NCBI GenBank assembly: GCA_020226215.1
Contig: CM035226.1
Coordinates: 94,822,895-94,886,894 of the forward strand
Source of the DNA: Sindora glabra
Taxonomy: Eukaryota; Streptophyta; Magnoliopsida; Fabales; Fabaceae
Direction: 5' to 3'
Length of the DNA: 64,000 bases
Below, one piece after another: positions 32,640 through 45,473 of this stretch; within the stretch, counting starts at the first letter, position 1; every line of letters begins with the position of its first letter. Position numbers and translations under genes: made by a program. The notes below the pieces were generated by a model, which saw nothing but the letters and a program-made list of their open reading frames with translations, did not search any database and was not told where the DNA came from.

Positions 32640-35137
32640 GAGTATTGAAATACTCAGTGAGTGGTTATTCTTTTCTTTTTTTAAAAAAAAATTGTTATAA
32701 AAGACCATATATATAACAATGTACAATAATTAATCTAAGCTCTTATGTACTGGTTATAATTCTTATATGCAATATTTGATAATAAATTAACTAATTTATC
32801 ACTTGTAAAGTATGTTAAAGGGAATAGCTATAATTGGTATATAAGTTTCACCTTATATATATGGTCCAACTGTATCCTCTGCCACTTGAGGCACATGGCC
32901 ACCACTTTATCCCTCTAACACTTATTACACCTCTTTTTCTCTGCAAAGAATGCATATCTTCCACCACATGTCATGCTTAGGAAGAACAATGATAAGATGT
33001 CAGCTATATATATTAATTGCTTATTTTATTAGGTATGGTCAATAAACTGACTATGCCATAAAGGTTTTGTTAACATAAATTACCATTCTTATATATTCAA
33101 TTCCATCATCATATATCATCATGTCTAAGTTTAATTTGCAACATTTCCATTCAAAATAATAACAACACTCAACTCTTTTGAATAGCTACCAATCATAGCT
33201 CAAGGATAATCAAATGTATTACAAATTTTAATTACTTGCAACATTTCTTAATGAGAAGTATCAAACATTTAACTTGCTAGATAATATAAATACTGCTATG
33301 ATTTGATATTTTTTAGGCTTCTAAATTAATTTAAACTTTTACTAAAATTTTATCTAATACTTCTTACATATTACAAATTATCAAATATCAATTTTCTTAT
33401 AGTTTTCTCATTTTTCAGTATTGTTTACATAGTACTAAAATCATGAATTTTAAAATAGGATAACACATGAATGATTGCAATAAAAAATCTCTTTTCAACA
33501 TTCAAATCACTTATAATAATTACTAAATTTTTATACAATATCTATAACATCTTAAATGATGGAAAAATTTAATTATTTCATAAAAATATCATGTTAGTGC
33601 TATTCATACAAACCTAAATACACAAGGTTGCCAAATTTGGGCAGTTTTAGAGTTATTATGAAAAAGAAGCTTTTTTGGCATCCAAATCTATTCAATTATT
33701 ACTAAATTTTTATGTAAGCTTATTAACATGTTAATAATCAAATAACATTAATTATTATATTTTTTATCAATAAATTTATTGCACAAACAACACCAAACAT
33801 TAGATACATAATCTAAAATTCTTTTTTGAACTCTTTTAACTAAAGTCTATAAAAGTTCACTTTTCATATCTCTAAAATTTTCCAAAAAATCCTAATTTTT
33901 TCACATTTATCCTAACAATACCATAAAAATACTAAAAATTGAAATTTTAGAAATCCCTAACACTTGATGCGAAATAGTAATAGAAAACTTACTATAGTCC
34001 TTCCTTGAAAGTTTTGTCTCCAAACTCAATAAAAATCTTCATTAACTTTTATAAAAACTTAATTGATTCTCTCCAACCAATCTTGGCACTAAAATAGCAA
34101 CATTATGTCATTATATCAATATTTATGATGCCAAAATTGGACCATATAGTACCATAAATCAACTTAACACATATAATTACATATATCATTATATTCTTCA
34201 TCTTTCATGAGAAAACTCAAAGGAACAAGGGATAATTACCATTCACCTCAAATTCTTAATTCTTTAACTTTCAAAGACCTTTTAAAGCAACAAATTCACT
34301 AAAATAAACTAAGTCTTATAAGCCTTGAAGAGGAAATTTTCATAAAAATTTGAAAGAGATAAAGGGAGATCCAGGTTACCTTGCAAGAACTAGATGAAAT
34401 TACTTAGAGATCCTCCTAGGAATTGTTAGAGGATTAAAAACCCTACTAGAAAAGCCTTAGGAGAGCATAGTTTTGAGGTTAAGAAGGAGCAAAAAATTTA
34501 TGATAAATTGACCCCAAAAGAATTGTATAAAACTCTTGTCCAAGCTTTCTTCATATGCTACTCTTTTTATAATTCTTTTGTAAAAATTTAGTGATAATTT
34601 GGCATATGCTGCACAATTTTAGGGTTGAAGTTTGCAAGATAATTTTCTCAAATTCACTTAAATTTATCAAAATATAATATCTAGAAAGAAACATTAACAA
34701 ATGCCTCTAGTTTTTTACTTATTTATCTAATTATCATTAACTTCCTCCACAAGCTTGAAGTTTATTTAGGCTTTATTTTTTTTCTAACTTCTAAGATTAG
34801 ATTTAGCCATAAAGAATCTAAGCCAAAATAGCCTAAATGATAAGATAATTTATGTCAATTTTAAGCCTAATTTTTATGTTTTTAGGCTACTTGCACCTTT
34901 AATTTCTTATTTAGCCTTTATATAAATTTCCTAAACTTAATGTTAGGTTTTTAATTGGATTTTGACCTATATTATTGCTTAATACATTTTCTACGAAAAA
35001 AAATTAGTTAGATGTACACCCAAACTACCTTTATAATTCACACAAATTTCACCTGATTTCCTTACTAATTTTTTGTTCAGGGCACTTTCTAATGAAAAAT
35101 CTTACTTAAACTTTCTTACCTTATTTAGGGTATTACA
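32640..35137 (-). repeat. Possible minus-strand Gypsy-type LTR nested in the interior
   Basis: On the minus strand the unit would start TGTAATACCCTAAATAAGG at 35,137, the TGTAA.ACCC start typical of long Gypsy LTRs. It contains a leader-like tract (34,370-34,440). On the lower side it reaches CCACTCACTGAGTATTTC near 32,650, resembling CCACTCACTAAGTTTGAAC at 28,838 in the arm LTR. No second LTR was found, so it may be a solo LTR. The far boundary is uncertain. Confidence 0.35.
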
Positions 35138-38061
35138 AAATAAGATAACAACAAAAGAGAGAATAATGAGTTATGATTGAAAGATGTTATCAATGGTACA
35201 AACAAAGTGAAATGGTATATTTAGAGGGAAAATTTAGCTAAAATAGGCAGAGAAAGAAAGTAAAGAAAAGAATGTTGTTAAATATGAAATGGAAATAGGT
35301 TACGAGACTTAATGCCAATTGATGGTATGGATAAAAGTAATGTAATTTCAAATGTGACAAAAATCATTTGAACTTTTATACGAACTTGAGAACTTTGTTC
35401 TTACTTAAGCTAAGATCATAAGGGTGACATGGTTCTCTTGGGTTGTTAAATTTCATGTATAAACCAAATAGGGATGGATTACTAGGTTTTTTTAAGGATT
35501 TTATGGTGTTTTATGCTCTATGAGGGCAAACTAACAATTATTATCAATGATTTATCATTGATTAGGAGGTTTCATAAACCCTAAGTAAATAGTTAACCAT
35601 TCTATACAAATGGTCAACCATTGCACACTTGGTAAAAATACTAGCCTTGTAATTTTAACCTTAAATCCTAACATTTTATAGCTTTGTATTACCATTTTAT
35701 TTCTCCTAAATCTCATTAATCTTTATCTTTTGCCCTTAGCCACCAAATTCTTCCAATCAAACCTTAACCCATTACATCTTGATGTTAAAATTTCCACTTT
35801 TACCAATTGAAAACTTGTTTTCTCCAATTTTTTTAAGATTTAGGGATTCCAAGCCTTAATTTAGGGGTTTTCCCTCTCTAAGCCTAAAACCATTTTCTTA
35901 TCAGGAATTTGTGGCACAAATGATTGGCTTTTCTCAGCTAAGCACACTTAAGGTTCTTCTTCTTATTCTTTGAATGTTATTGAAAAGAAAATGGAGATGC
36001 ATGAAGAAATAGATAAGCGATTTGCTATAGTTACTTAATAGGATAACTACAAGAAGCATTATGTGTACAAATTTATCATTAGTTGTAAGTCCATTAATTA
36101 TGAATGCATTAAGGCATAAAGCTTTTCATAGTATCTAAATTTAAATGCCTTAGGATAAAAAAATTCATTACTTTGAACATTATATACTCTAAATCAATTA
36201 CTTAGGCTTGTTATACTCATATGATTTTTTTTGTAACTCCCATGATAATTAAATTAAAGATTCGAGGACAATCGATTCATGTAATTGTAGAAATTTTGAT
36301 CAAGCTATTAAAGCCTAAAGGGGAAGAAAGAATTAAAGTAATCGATGTTATGATAACTTTAGAAAATATTAATAATAAGTTTATTATGGAATAATAAATA
36401 GATGTAGTTATACCTAGTAAAGGTCTTTTTAAAAAGCTTTCAATAAATGATCTTAATGCTTCTTTACACATGCTTTGATACATTATTGGTGATATTATCA
36501 TGATAATATGAGTAAATTTGAATTATATTTGATGTATGCTATTAGAACTAAGTGCCTTATAAATGTTCCATATTTGATTATGAGGAGGACGATGAATATG
36601 GATTATTGCTCATAGTTTTATGGGCTATTGATAGCTTATATTAAAGAAAAGTAACATGTTAATATTTTTTATGTTAATTACAGATGTTAAAATTTCCTTT
36701 AAATCTAACTTGCATACATCAGGGTGAGCAAGGTATTATAAGGTGGATAAGTGTGGCAAATGAAGCCTAAATTGAATAAATAGAGAAGAGCAAGGGAGAA
36801 AAGGGAAGAACAATATATTGCATCACAAGTCAAAGGTGAAAGTTGATCCTCCCAGGTGCTTGGGTAATAAATTGCTCCTTCAAGAAGTCATTTGACTGAC
36901 TTTGAAGATCAAGTATCAACTCTCCTTTAAAATATGCAAACTACCTTTACCGATTGGATATAATCCTTATGAGACCAAGTTAAGGGTAAATTATGTGGGA
37001 TGAAGATAGAGTTCATAAGTTTTAGTGAATGGCCTGGTCAAGTAAAGCACACAATTGACAAGCTTGTAACTTTTTAGGACTTATGCTCAAAAAAAGTGAT
37101 GATGAGGGTAATGATGCTTGATCCAAAGGCTTTTGTTACCTTGTTTATATTTCCATTATTACTTTATTTTGCATTTTATTCATCCATTTCTATAGAAGGT
37201 TCTTGTGGACCTTTTTGTATTATGGCTTTAGTTGGGCCTTTTGTTTAATGGTTTGCAATTTATTATTTTAGGATTTGAAGGTTTATAAACCCATGGTACT
37301 TCAATTATAAATAAAAACTCTCTCAAAATTTTATGATATATGACTTAGTATTAGATATGGCTTTAACTTCTTAGATTAGAAAGTGTAGTTCATAGGTATA
37401 TTTACATTTGTTAATGATGTAACTTGGTTTTATGATATAATTCTATAAGGCTTTGTGACATAAATATGCTTAAATACAATATAGTAATGCTTGAATATGT
37501 TAGATTTCCAAGATTTGAAATGAATCACTTGTATGTATTTTGCTATGTTTGAATAGGTTGAATCTATTAGCATATGATGAATGCAAATATAGTTAAGCAA
37601 GTGATTAGATTGATATATGATGGTTTAGTAAGGATTAGTTTTTAAAGCATAAAATTAAGCTATTATGTTAATAGATTATTACTAATAAGCAAAGGAGTAA
37701 TTGATAGCCTTAAATGTTAAGTGCATAATTGGAAATTAAATATGCATTTGCTAAGGTGAAGGTTAAATAAGCACTCTATAGAATTTGGTGCTTCTAATAG
37801 AATGGTGGACTATTATAGGCTAAATAGCCAATCATTACTTACTGGAACCTAGCGAATTTAATGCAGAGCAATTTGATTTTTCTTTTTTTGTTTCAATATG
37901 TTTATGCAATAATTTATAGATTTGTTTTGTAAATTAAAAGGACATATTCTTATGTGATGATGTATTCAAAAACTTAAAAGTTGATATGAATACCTTTAAT
38001 AGGAAAATTATGTTTAAACGATGAAAAATTATAATAAAATGTTATATAACTAATATATATT

Positions 38062-38142
<81 letters not shown>

Positions 38143-38361
38143 TATTAAATAGGTTTGTGTTATACTAATACAACTAGGTAGCCTTATTAGAATATATCAA
38201 GATGTATAAAGGTAAAGGTATTAACCTTAGTAAGAAAGAATTTATTATATGATTAGAAAAGATACATAGGAAATAGGTCACGGAAATAATAAAATATTTT
38301 ATGTTTGAAACCTAACTAAACTTTTAGAACTAGAGCATGAATTTTTTCAAAGGGGAAATAT
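35138..38361. other. Interior of LARD-like element continued, no genes seen
   Basis: AT-rich with short frames only. ATGGTCAACCATT-like motifs recur at 35,588-35,623 and a related form near 37,802-37,840. A purine-rich tract AAGGGGAAA lies at 38,350-38,358, just before the right LTR. Confidence 0.4.
38064..38141. repeat. (AT)n microsatellite
   Basis: About 39 perfect AT units, 220 bp before the right LTR arm of the LARD-like element. Confidence 0.96.
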
Positions 38362-40210
38362 TGTTATGCCCCTTAAAATATTAAAACATTATTCCTAGTA
38401 AAGGGAAGAAATTTGATGATGTAAAGGATAAATTGTAGAAACAAATGCAAGCATATAAGTAAGTGTAGTAGGAACTTTGAGATAAAGGATAAAAATACCC
38501 TTACACCTTTGAAACTTTTGTCTTCTCCTCCCTTTCATTTCCATTAACCTTTACTCTCAAACTCATCCTCTCTTCTACTCTTCTTCTCCTTCTCTATTTC
38601 TTTCTTTGATTAAGTAAAAAGAGATGAAGTCATGCTAAATTCTTCATAAAATCGAGGTGATAGCTTTTAAATAATCTTTAATCTTAAGCATTTTCTTTAT
38701 TTCCATATTTGAATGTTAGTTGAAGCTCAACTTTAAGCTTGATTAAGGAAAATGTAAACCTTAATGAAAGATCCTTAAAATTGTGTGATTAAGGCTAATG
38801 AACAACTTGTTTAACCTTTCTAACCTTCTTTCAAGCTAGTGATACTCAATATTCATAAAACTTAATGATTTAATTTAGGTATAACACTTAAATGAAATGC
38901 TTTATTTTTTTTATATAGATAATGGATTAAAGGATGGATAAAGTTATTAGTTCTTTAAGTGGTGTCAATAGAATAGTTGATTCTATAAGGGCAAAAAGAA
39001 CAATAACTTTGCAAGCGGGGATTCTACAAAAGCCCAATAAAATGGTTAATCATTGTACTAGGCATTCATTAGAAATTTCTTCTAGAAGTGGATGGTTGGC
39101 CATTTAAGCACAAATGGTTAATTATTACTCTTTTACTGCTTAAGCATAGTTTCTTAAATTAGTCTATCTCCCTTATAGGAATGTAAATGTATTATTTAAA
39201 TGGTTAGTTCCCTTCCACAATTATACAAAATAACTAAGGCTAAAAATAATAGTGATAAACAAACTATTCAAGATGTTAATTTAATTTATATGATGTTTAA
39301 AATGGATGGTTATATGAAGCCATGTAATGAAAATATGGCATTATTGATACATGTTCCAAGATATGTATCTTTTATGTTTATTCACATATACAGTGAATGG
39401 TATGGGTTGAATGTATAGTTGTATGTGTCCATATAGTAAGACATGAAGCTTGTTGTGTGACATTCAAATTATAACTTATAACAAGACATGTGATGCATGT
39501 CTGTGCTACTTGAAATTTATAAGGCATGTATTGGATGATGTAAGGTTATTATGTTATGTGAAATTCAAGTCTTGAAATAGCTTATAGAGGTTACAAGATT
39601 AACCCAGAGGAATAAGGATAGTTTGTAAAAGGTATATAAGAATAGGTTTGTAAACGTTATAAGGTTGACTCAGGAATTATAAGGATTACTTAATATTTTC
39701 TTTGACTATTAATGCATAATTGATATAATGGATTCATACATATGTTGCTTATATATGCTATGATGTGATTATTTGTTTGACAAGTCTTATGATAAAAAAG
39801 AAGAGACTTTGTACACTTATGCCTCAAAAGGGTATCTTTAATTGGTATTATTACTAGATTTATCTTTTCTAGGTATCCATACACGAAGCTTAAACTTACC
39901 TTTTCATATGTTATGTTTTTTTTACAAGTTTTTTTTAAAGAATCGATCACCACAACCTTGGTAGAAGCTTTTACAAGCTTATCTAGTTGGGCTTATATAG
40001 CATTGAATAGTGTAAGTTAGAATGTTGAGGGCCTTAATCATACATCCTAAAAAGATGGTAACTAGTAGTTAATGTACTTTGATTAAATCAAAGAAGACAT
40101 TAAGGTGAAATAATACCTAGGTTATCTTTTTTATATTATATATGTATATTTATGCAAGTTTACTTAATTATTCCATGGTAAGTTAGCATACTCTCTATGA
40201 AATTAAAATA
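38362..40210 (+). repeat. Right LTR arm of the LARD-like element
   Basis: About 1.85 kb, collinear with 26,951-29,140 but lacking the block around 28,020-28,320. The phrase ACAAGACATGTGATGCATG is shared exactly. Variants of the palindromic motif occur at 39,041-39,054 and 39,091-39,125. Confidence 0.6.
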
Positions 40211-43150
40211 AGTCAATATAGGAGTATGACTTAGGTTGGTAGAATTGAACTTGAGGTTATATGCTAGTCACACTAGGAGTAAGTCATGATAATAATCCTC
40301 TTGTACTTTCCCTAATGTGTGATTAATGTCTTGTGGTATTAAAATGTGCAACTTACCTACCATACTTATTTAATGTTGCACATAACCCTCATTTGTTAAT
40401 TTTTTGATATTCTAATGGAATCATTATGTGATTATCATGTAATTCAATTTCCTCTAATATTAAAAAAATTGATGCTAATTTTTTAAAAAAATCTTTTAAC
40501 ATTCTCCTTTTAATTTATTCATCATTCTAAAATTTCCTCTTCATTGAAGCAAAATATTTGAACTTTGATTATTTCATTTGGCATTAACAAGAGATAATTT
40601 CATTGTGAGTTTCTTATTTTTTGTTAGGAAAAATATCCTCATCTTTAAACATAAAAGCATCAAGCAATTAAATTAATCAAAATATCACAATAAAGCACAC
40701 AAACAATTTAACATGGAAACACTAAATTGTGGGGGGAAACCATGGATAAGAAAAAATCCATTATATCAACAAAGATTATAAGATCATCTGCATGAAGGTT
40801 CTTAACCATAACTTCATAACTTCTTTACCACTATTCCTTCATTCCTTCCAAACCTCTATGAAGGTTCTCGTATAACCCTTATAAGCACTCACATCACATC
40901 TTTCTCATACTTCAATTTCTTAGCTAACATAAATATTTATGACCTAGAAATACTTGTTTGACAATGAATCTTAATCTCACTCTAACATAAAGCCAAACTT
41001 GAATAAAAAGATAATTCAAAATAGGAAACAATTAATAGTTAATGACAATTAGAATTTAGGTTAAATTCAACATCTTTAAACTACATGATTTAACTTCTTT
41101 TTCTTAATGTAACAATTTAACTTTTTTTTTACTATTAGTTTGTCTAACTTTTAGGAAATGCAAAGTTAGTATTATCTCAAACATAAAATTGAACCAATAT
41201 AAAAGGACCTTATTTTTGCTAATGGAAGAAAAAGGACTATAACTTGTAGTAAGTAGAAATTCAATATATGTTACTCATATATGATATGGTTAAAAAAATT
41301 ATTATGTATAAACATCAAGGAACCACTTTCCAAAGGATGTTCTTTGATATTGCAACTCTTTCTATTTTATTGCCATTAGTTGTTAGTGATGATTGGATGA
41401 CAATGTGATCATGGAAATATAATTTGTGGAATAATCATCACAATTAGAGATAAGCATGGAAAATTTTTTCTTTGAACTAAGAATGCTTCAAATGAGGTAG
41501 CTTAGGTAGCACTTATTCTATTAGGAAGGAATGACTAAACTTATGATTATTTAGATAACTTGTAAACCATAATTCCCATTTAGCAATATTTTAAGATGGA
41601 GAAAGAATGTTAAAGGGCTAATCTAAAATTAGCATAAATTTCTTTAAATATTGGAGAGAAACTTTATCATATGAAAATTAAATATTGATGTTGATTGAAT
41701 ATCTAACTATGAATCAAGAGTAAGGGGTTATGTACATTTTAAATAAGTACAAGGGGGTTAGTAATACATTTTAAGATTATAGTTGTGAATCACAAATTAA
41801 AAGAAATATAAAAGGAGTCTATATAATTTACCTATGTGGTTGGATTTTATTCTCAATCTATAATAAAAAATTGAATAAAATCCTATTTATCATGAAAAAT
41901 TTAGAAATAAAACTTATTATTTATTTTATTAATAGATATTATCCATCACCTAACTCACACATGACTAATATAAAAAGAAAAAAATTTTCATTGGTTGTCC
42001 TTAAAGTAAATTAATCTTGTTTGTGGTTAATAGAGGTAATTTGATTCTTTTCTCAAATAAATGGGCTAAAAGTAGTTTATTGGTGGAGTTTTCAAACCTC
42101 TATATTAAACAAGTAAAAAAGCAATACAGATGAGTAAATGAAAGAATTAAAAATAGGATAACTTATATAAAATGCTTTACAAAAGAGTAAATAAATATAA
42201 TTGTTATTGTTACTTACAAAAGCCACACTTACATAGGTTCTTTAACATTGAAGGGTGTAAAATGGCATTGTTGGAAACCCAAATCTCTTAATCACACTAA
42301 AAAATAGTGTTGAAAATTACAAGAAGTTGTAAAGAAAAGAAATAGAAAGGCAACAAAGTATTGCAGAGCTAGCAAAGTGCTAAAATTACAATGTAAAGTG
42401 TGTACAAATCCTATAGGTAGCAATATGGCAAAATGAGCCTTTGCTTGTGGAAATAAGGGTTTTTATAAGCATTGACTAGATAGTTACTAGCCTATTGGCA
42501 TTAGGGCAGGTTACTACTTTCTGGTATAGCCAAGCATGTTGCAGTATGCTAAAATAATTGCATATATGTTAATGATTTTGGTAACTACCTATGATCTTAT
42601 TCTTAAAATCTCATTACTATCTATAATGTGTTGAATTGATAACTAATTCCCTTACACATCTTCAAAGACATTATTTCGAGAAGCTCAAATCATGATCATA
42701 GAACCTTTTTTAACGTCCCTTAATAAGTCAATAAAACCATAACTAAAGCTTCACATTTTTCTTAATTTTTAACTTTTTCTCACATCAAACAATAACTGCT
42801 AAGAGATTTGAGCTAACCAAATTTGTCAATTGCCAAAACTTTATAAATTAGGCTAATAGAGGCCTTTAGTTTTAGTTCCTTGAAATGTAAGTCAAAGGGA
42901 AGCAAAACTAGTCCTTTGAATCTTTTAACTTTATAAATATGTTGAAGGAATCAATCTTAACATTAAGGTGTGTCAATAGATTCGAGATAGAAGGTTGTTT
43001 GCTAGTTTTATATTATATTCAACTCGTTAATGTCAACTATCTTGTTTAAAATGACCTAAATTTTCAAACTTGTAAAATTTCAAAAGTATAATTCTGTTTA
43101 AATAACATCTTTTCAAAAGGCAAAACTCCTTATATATACTTCCAATGTCT
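40211..43150. other. AT-rich DNA with no recognised gene
   Basis: No frame with family motifs on either strand. A phrase at about 40,715-40,760 (TGGAAACACTAAATTGTGGG, then GGGAAACCATGG) has the look of a transposon border, but no partner was found. Confidence 0.4.
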
Positions 43151-43569
43151 TTTAGGATTTGCTCGAGGATAAATTATATATTGGGGAGTTTGTGTTAATC
43201 GATGATCCATCCCATCACACTATACTTGCCATTATGATTATTGCATGAAAGGTTACCTAATTTATGCCTTTTTGATACATTATAAGAAATGAGTCGCTAG
43301 CTATGATGACTATCTATAAGTGCTTATCTTCACTTCTCTCCTTTAAGTGCCTTTATTTTCACTTTATTTCTTATTTTTTGCTTCCATTTTATATAATTGC
43401 CACCTTATTTTTTTGTACTCTTATAATCTTGTGTTTTGTGAACTCTTGCTTTCCTTTGTTTCTTTTTGTTTGAAAAAGATCATCTATGGCCTTTAAGTCT
43501 ACTACCTCTATTTCTTTTTCATAAGTTATAGGAGCTATTAGGATTATAACCTTGCTTTAATAGAGTTAT
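43151..43569 (+). mobile_element. Possible 3' junction of a Gypsy element
   Basis: GGATTTGCTCGAGGATAAAT (43,154) followed by TATATTGGGGAGTTTGTGTT resembles the pol end, purine tract and LTR start found at the 3' end of many plant Gypsy elements (GAGGACGAGCAAA...TTGGGGGAGTTTG type). An LTR could start at TGTTAATCGATGATCC (43,192). The rest is lost or interrupted by the solo LTR at 43,570. Confidence 0.3.
43565..43569 (+). repeat. Target-site duplication, left (GTTAT)
   Basis: GTTAT directly before the solo LTR, matched by GTTAT at 45,126-45,130. Confidence 0.85.
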
Positions 43570-45125
43570 TGTTAGTGTGTGTGTCCTAGGAGCCAATCAT
43601 AAGATGATTGTAATAATGCATAATATGTTTTATTTTATTTTATTTTTTGTGTAATTTATAACTTAAATATAATAATTATTCTTATAATAGCTTTGCTATT
43701 CCTAAAAATATCCATAGTCAAATATTATTGTAGAAAGGATAACAATAATACATTGAGACTATCATGTATGGTGACTGATAATTATGAATCATAGATATAT
43801 TTTGTTAAGTTAATACATAGGTACATTCTTAATGAATAGATGTACTGGACTGACCGTTTTGAGAATATTGCATGGATTGTCATGTATCATTAGCTATTCC
43901 CATATGATTATAATGCAGTAATCCTTTAACCTAAAGTCACTACGATTTCCTATATGAGGGATTACACACTTTAATGCCGTCCTGTGTCACCTTTAATCAG
44001 GCTAATATGTAGGACATTGATTGGGTGTCATGAATTATATAGAAGGATGTGAGTGATATAGATAGGATTTTGTTACTCCTATATAAAGAAGAGATATCCT
44101 TAAGCCCCTTGATTAAGTCAGATTTAGAAATGTATGACCATGCTTAACTAGATTAATATGTGATATTGATCATTTATTTAAGTTAGTCTATACAATATCA
44201 AGAAATATAAATTAAATATTGATGAGGATGACACATTCCACGCCTTAAGTTCGATTTGGATATCATTACAAAAGGAATTGTGATGCAAAACTTTGATCAC
44301 ATATTAGATGGATGTCAAATCATAGACATTCCTATTACTTAGGTGGCAGTGATGTATTGTTAAATACTGCTCTAATGATAGGTCATTGCTAATGTAGCAA
44401 GAACCTACAAGGTCACACAAAAAGAGTAAGAATGAAAAGTGATTAATTAATTTTTAATTAGACTAAAAACTTATTAAATAGGCTTATTATTCACATAATA
44501 TATATTATAATATATTATATAATATTATTTAATATTAAAGTAATATAAAATAATTATATTATTTAATAATAGATAATTATATTATGAGATAATGATATTA
44601 TAAGATAATGTTATTATCTAATAATATTTAGTTATTAATATTAAAGTAGTATTAGATAATTAATGGATAAGTCATATCTCTCCTCACTCTCAATATGTTA
44701 AGGATAAGGTATTAGTAGTTAAGTGAGATTAAAATTACGATTTTCCTAGTAGGACTAGGAAAAGGTGTGCCTTTAGCTTTATAAAAAGAGCTTGAAGGCG
44801 AGATTGTTAGAGGAAAAAACTAAAATAAATCGCTACCTATAAAATCGCTTAAAACCCTACTAAAATTGCACAAAACCTTTCTCCTATGTATGAGAGATGA
44901 ATCTTAGTAGATTTGTAGAGATTGAGAAGTTCTCATTCATATCATGTGGATATTATAAAGGCACCATCATTTGATTGTACTTATGATTTGAATCTACACT
45001 TCAAGAGGTAATATTTGATTCTTGATTTATGTCTCTATGCATTAATCCGCTGGAAGGTTTCACATTACATGATTTTTGAAAAATCTACTTTTCGCTGCAT
45101 TACATAATATATGTGAAACCTAACA
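43570..45125 (+). mobile_element. Solo copia LTR with perfect target-site duplications
   Basis: 1,556 bp beginning TGTTAGTGTGTGTGTCCTAG and ending GTGAAACCTAACA, so the ends are inverted repeats TGTTAG/CTAACA. It is flanked by identical 5-bp duplications GTTAT. A TATA-like CCTATATAAAGAAGAG lies near 44,078. Its start resembles that of the LTRs of the element at 45,474-55,557 (TGTTAGTGTATATGCCCTA), so it belongs to a related copia family. No internal region is present: the element was reduced by recombination between its two LTRs. Confidence 0.88.
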
Positions 45126-45130
45126 GTTAT
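45126..45130 (+). repeat. Target-site duplication, right (GTTAT)
   Basis: GTTAT directly after the solo LTR. Confidence 0.85.
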
Positions 45131-45468
45131 GTTGTATACTCTTTAGAATTTTATTATGTGAAAAAATAATTAAATACTTTTAATGATAGTAATTAAAATA
45201 GAAGATGTGTGAAAATGGATAAATTGTAATATGAAAAATGTGAATAAAATGTTAGGAAGAGTAAAATATTAATTAATTAAATAGGAATAGTTTGCATGAT
45301 TTTAATAAGGAAAACTTAGTAAAATAAAAAGATAAAAGGCTACACGTGTTTAGAAGTAAGTATGTAAGTATAAAGAAGATTTTAAGCATTATACCTATTT
45401 TGCTCTAGCACTATTCCTCATTTTTACTGCATAAATTAACCTTTTTGCTTTTTTGATTTCCACTAATA
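45131..45468. other. Short AT-rich spacer
   Basis: No gene or repeat recognised. Its sequence would continue at 55,563 if the copia element between were removed. Confidence 0.5.
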
Positions 45469-45473
45469 CCTCT
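45469..45473. repeat. Target-site duplication, left (CCTCT)
   Basis: CCTCT directly before copia-E, repeated at 55,558-55,562. Confidence 0.9.

Larger units (their letters stand above)
26951..40210 (+). mobile_element. Large decayed LTR element without coding region (LARD-like)
   Basis: Two long arms match in order and orientation. The left starts TGTTACATCTATTAAAATC (26,951) and runs to about 29,140; the right starts TGTTATGCCCCTTAAAATA (38,362) and runs to about 40,210. Shared landmarks include AAAATGCCCTTA/AAAATACCCTTA, GAATGTTGGTTGAAGCTCAA/GAATGTTAGTTGAAGCTCAA, ATAACAAGACATGTGATGCA and CTCTATGAAATTAA. A purine tract AAGGGGAAA precedes the right arm. The interior of about 9 kb has no recognisable gag or pol and no frame longer than about 90 codons, as in Gypsy-related LARD elements. 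The 3' ends of the arms and the primer site could not be fixed. Confidence 0.6.

Noticed and set aside
36277..36501. 74-codon minus-strand frame in the LARD-like interior
   Set aside because: No motif, no neighbours to support it, and composition like the surrounding AT-rich DNA.
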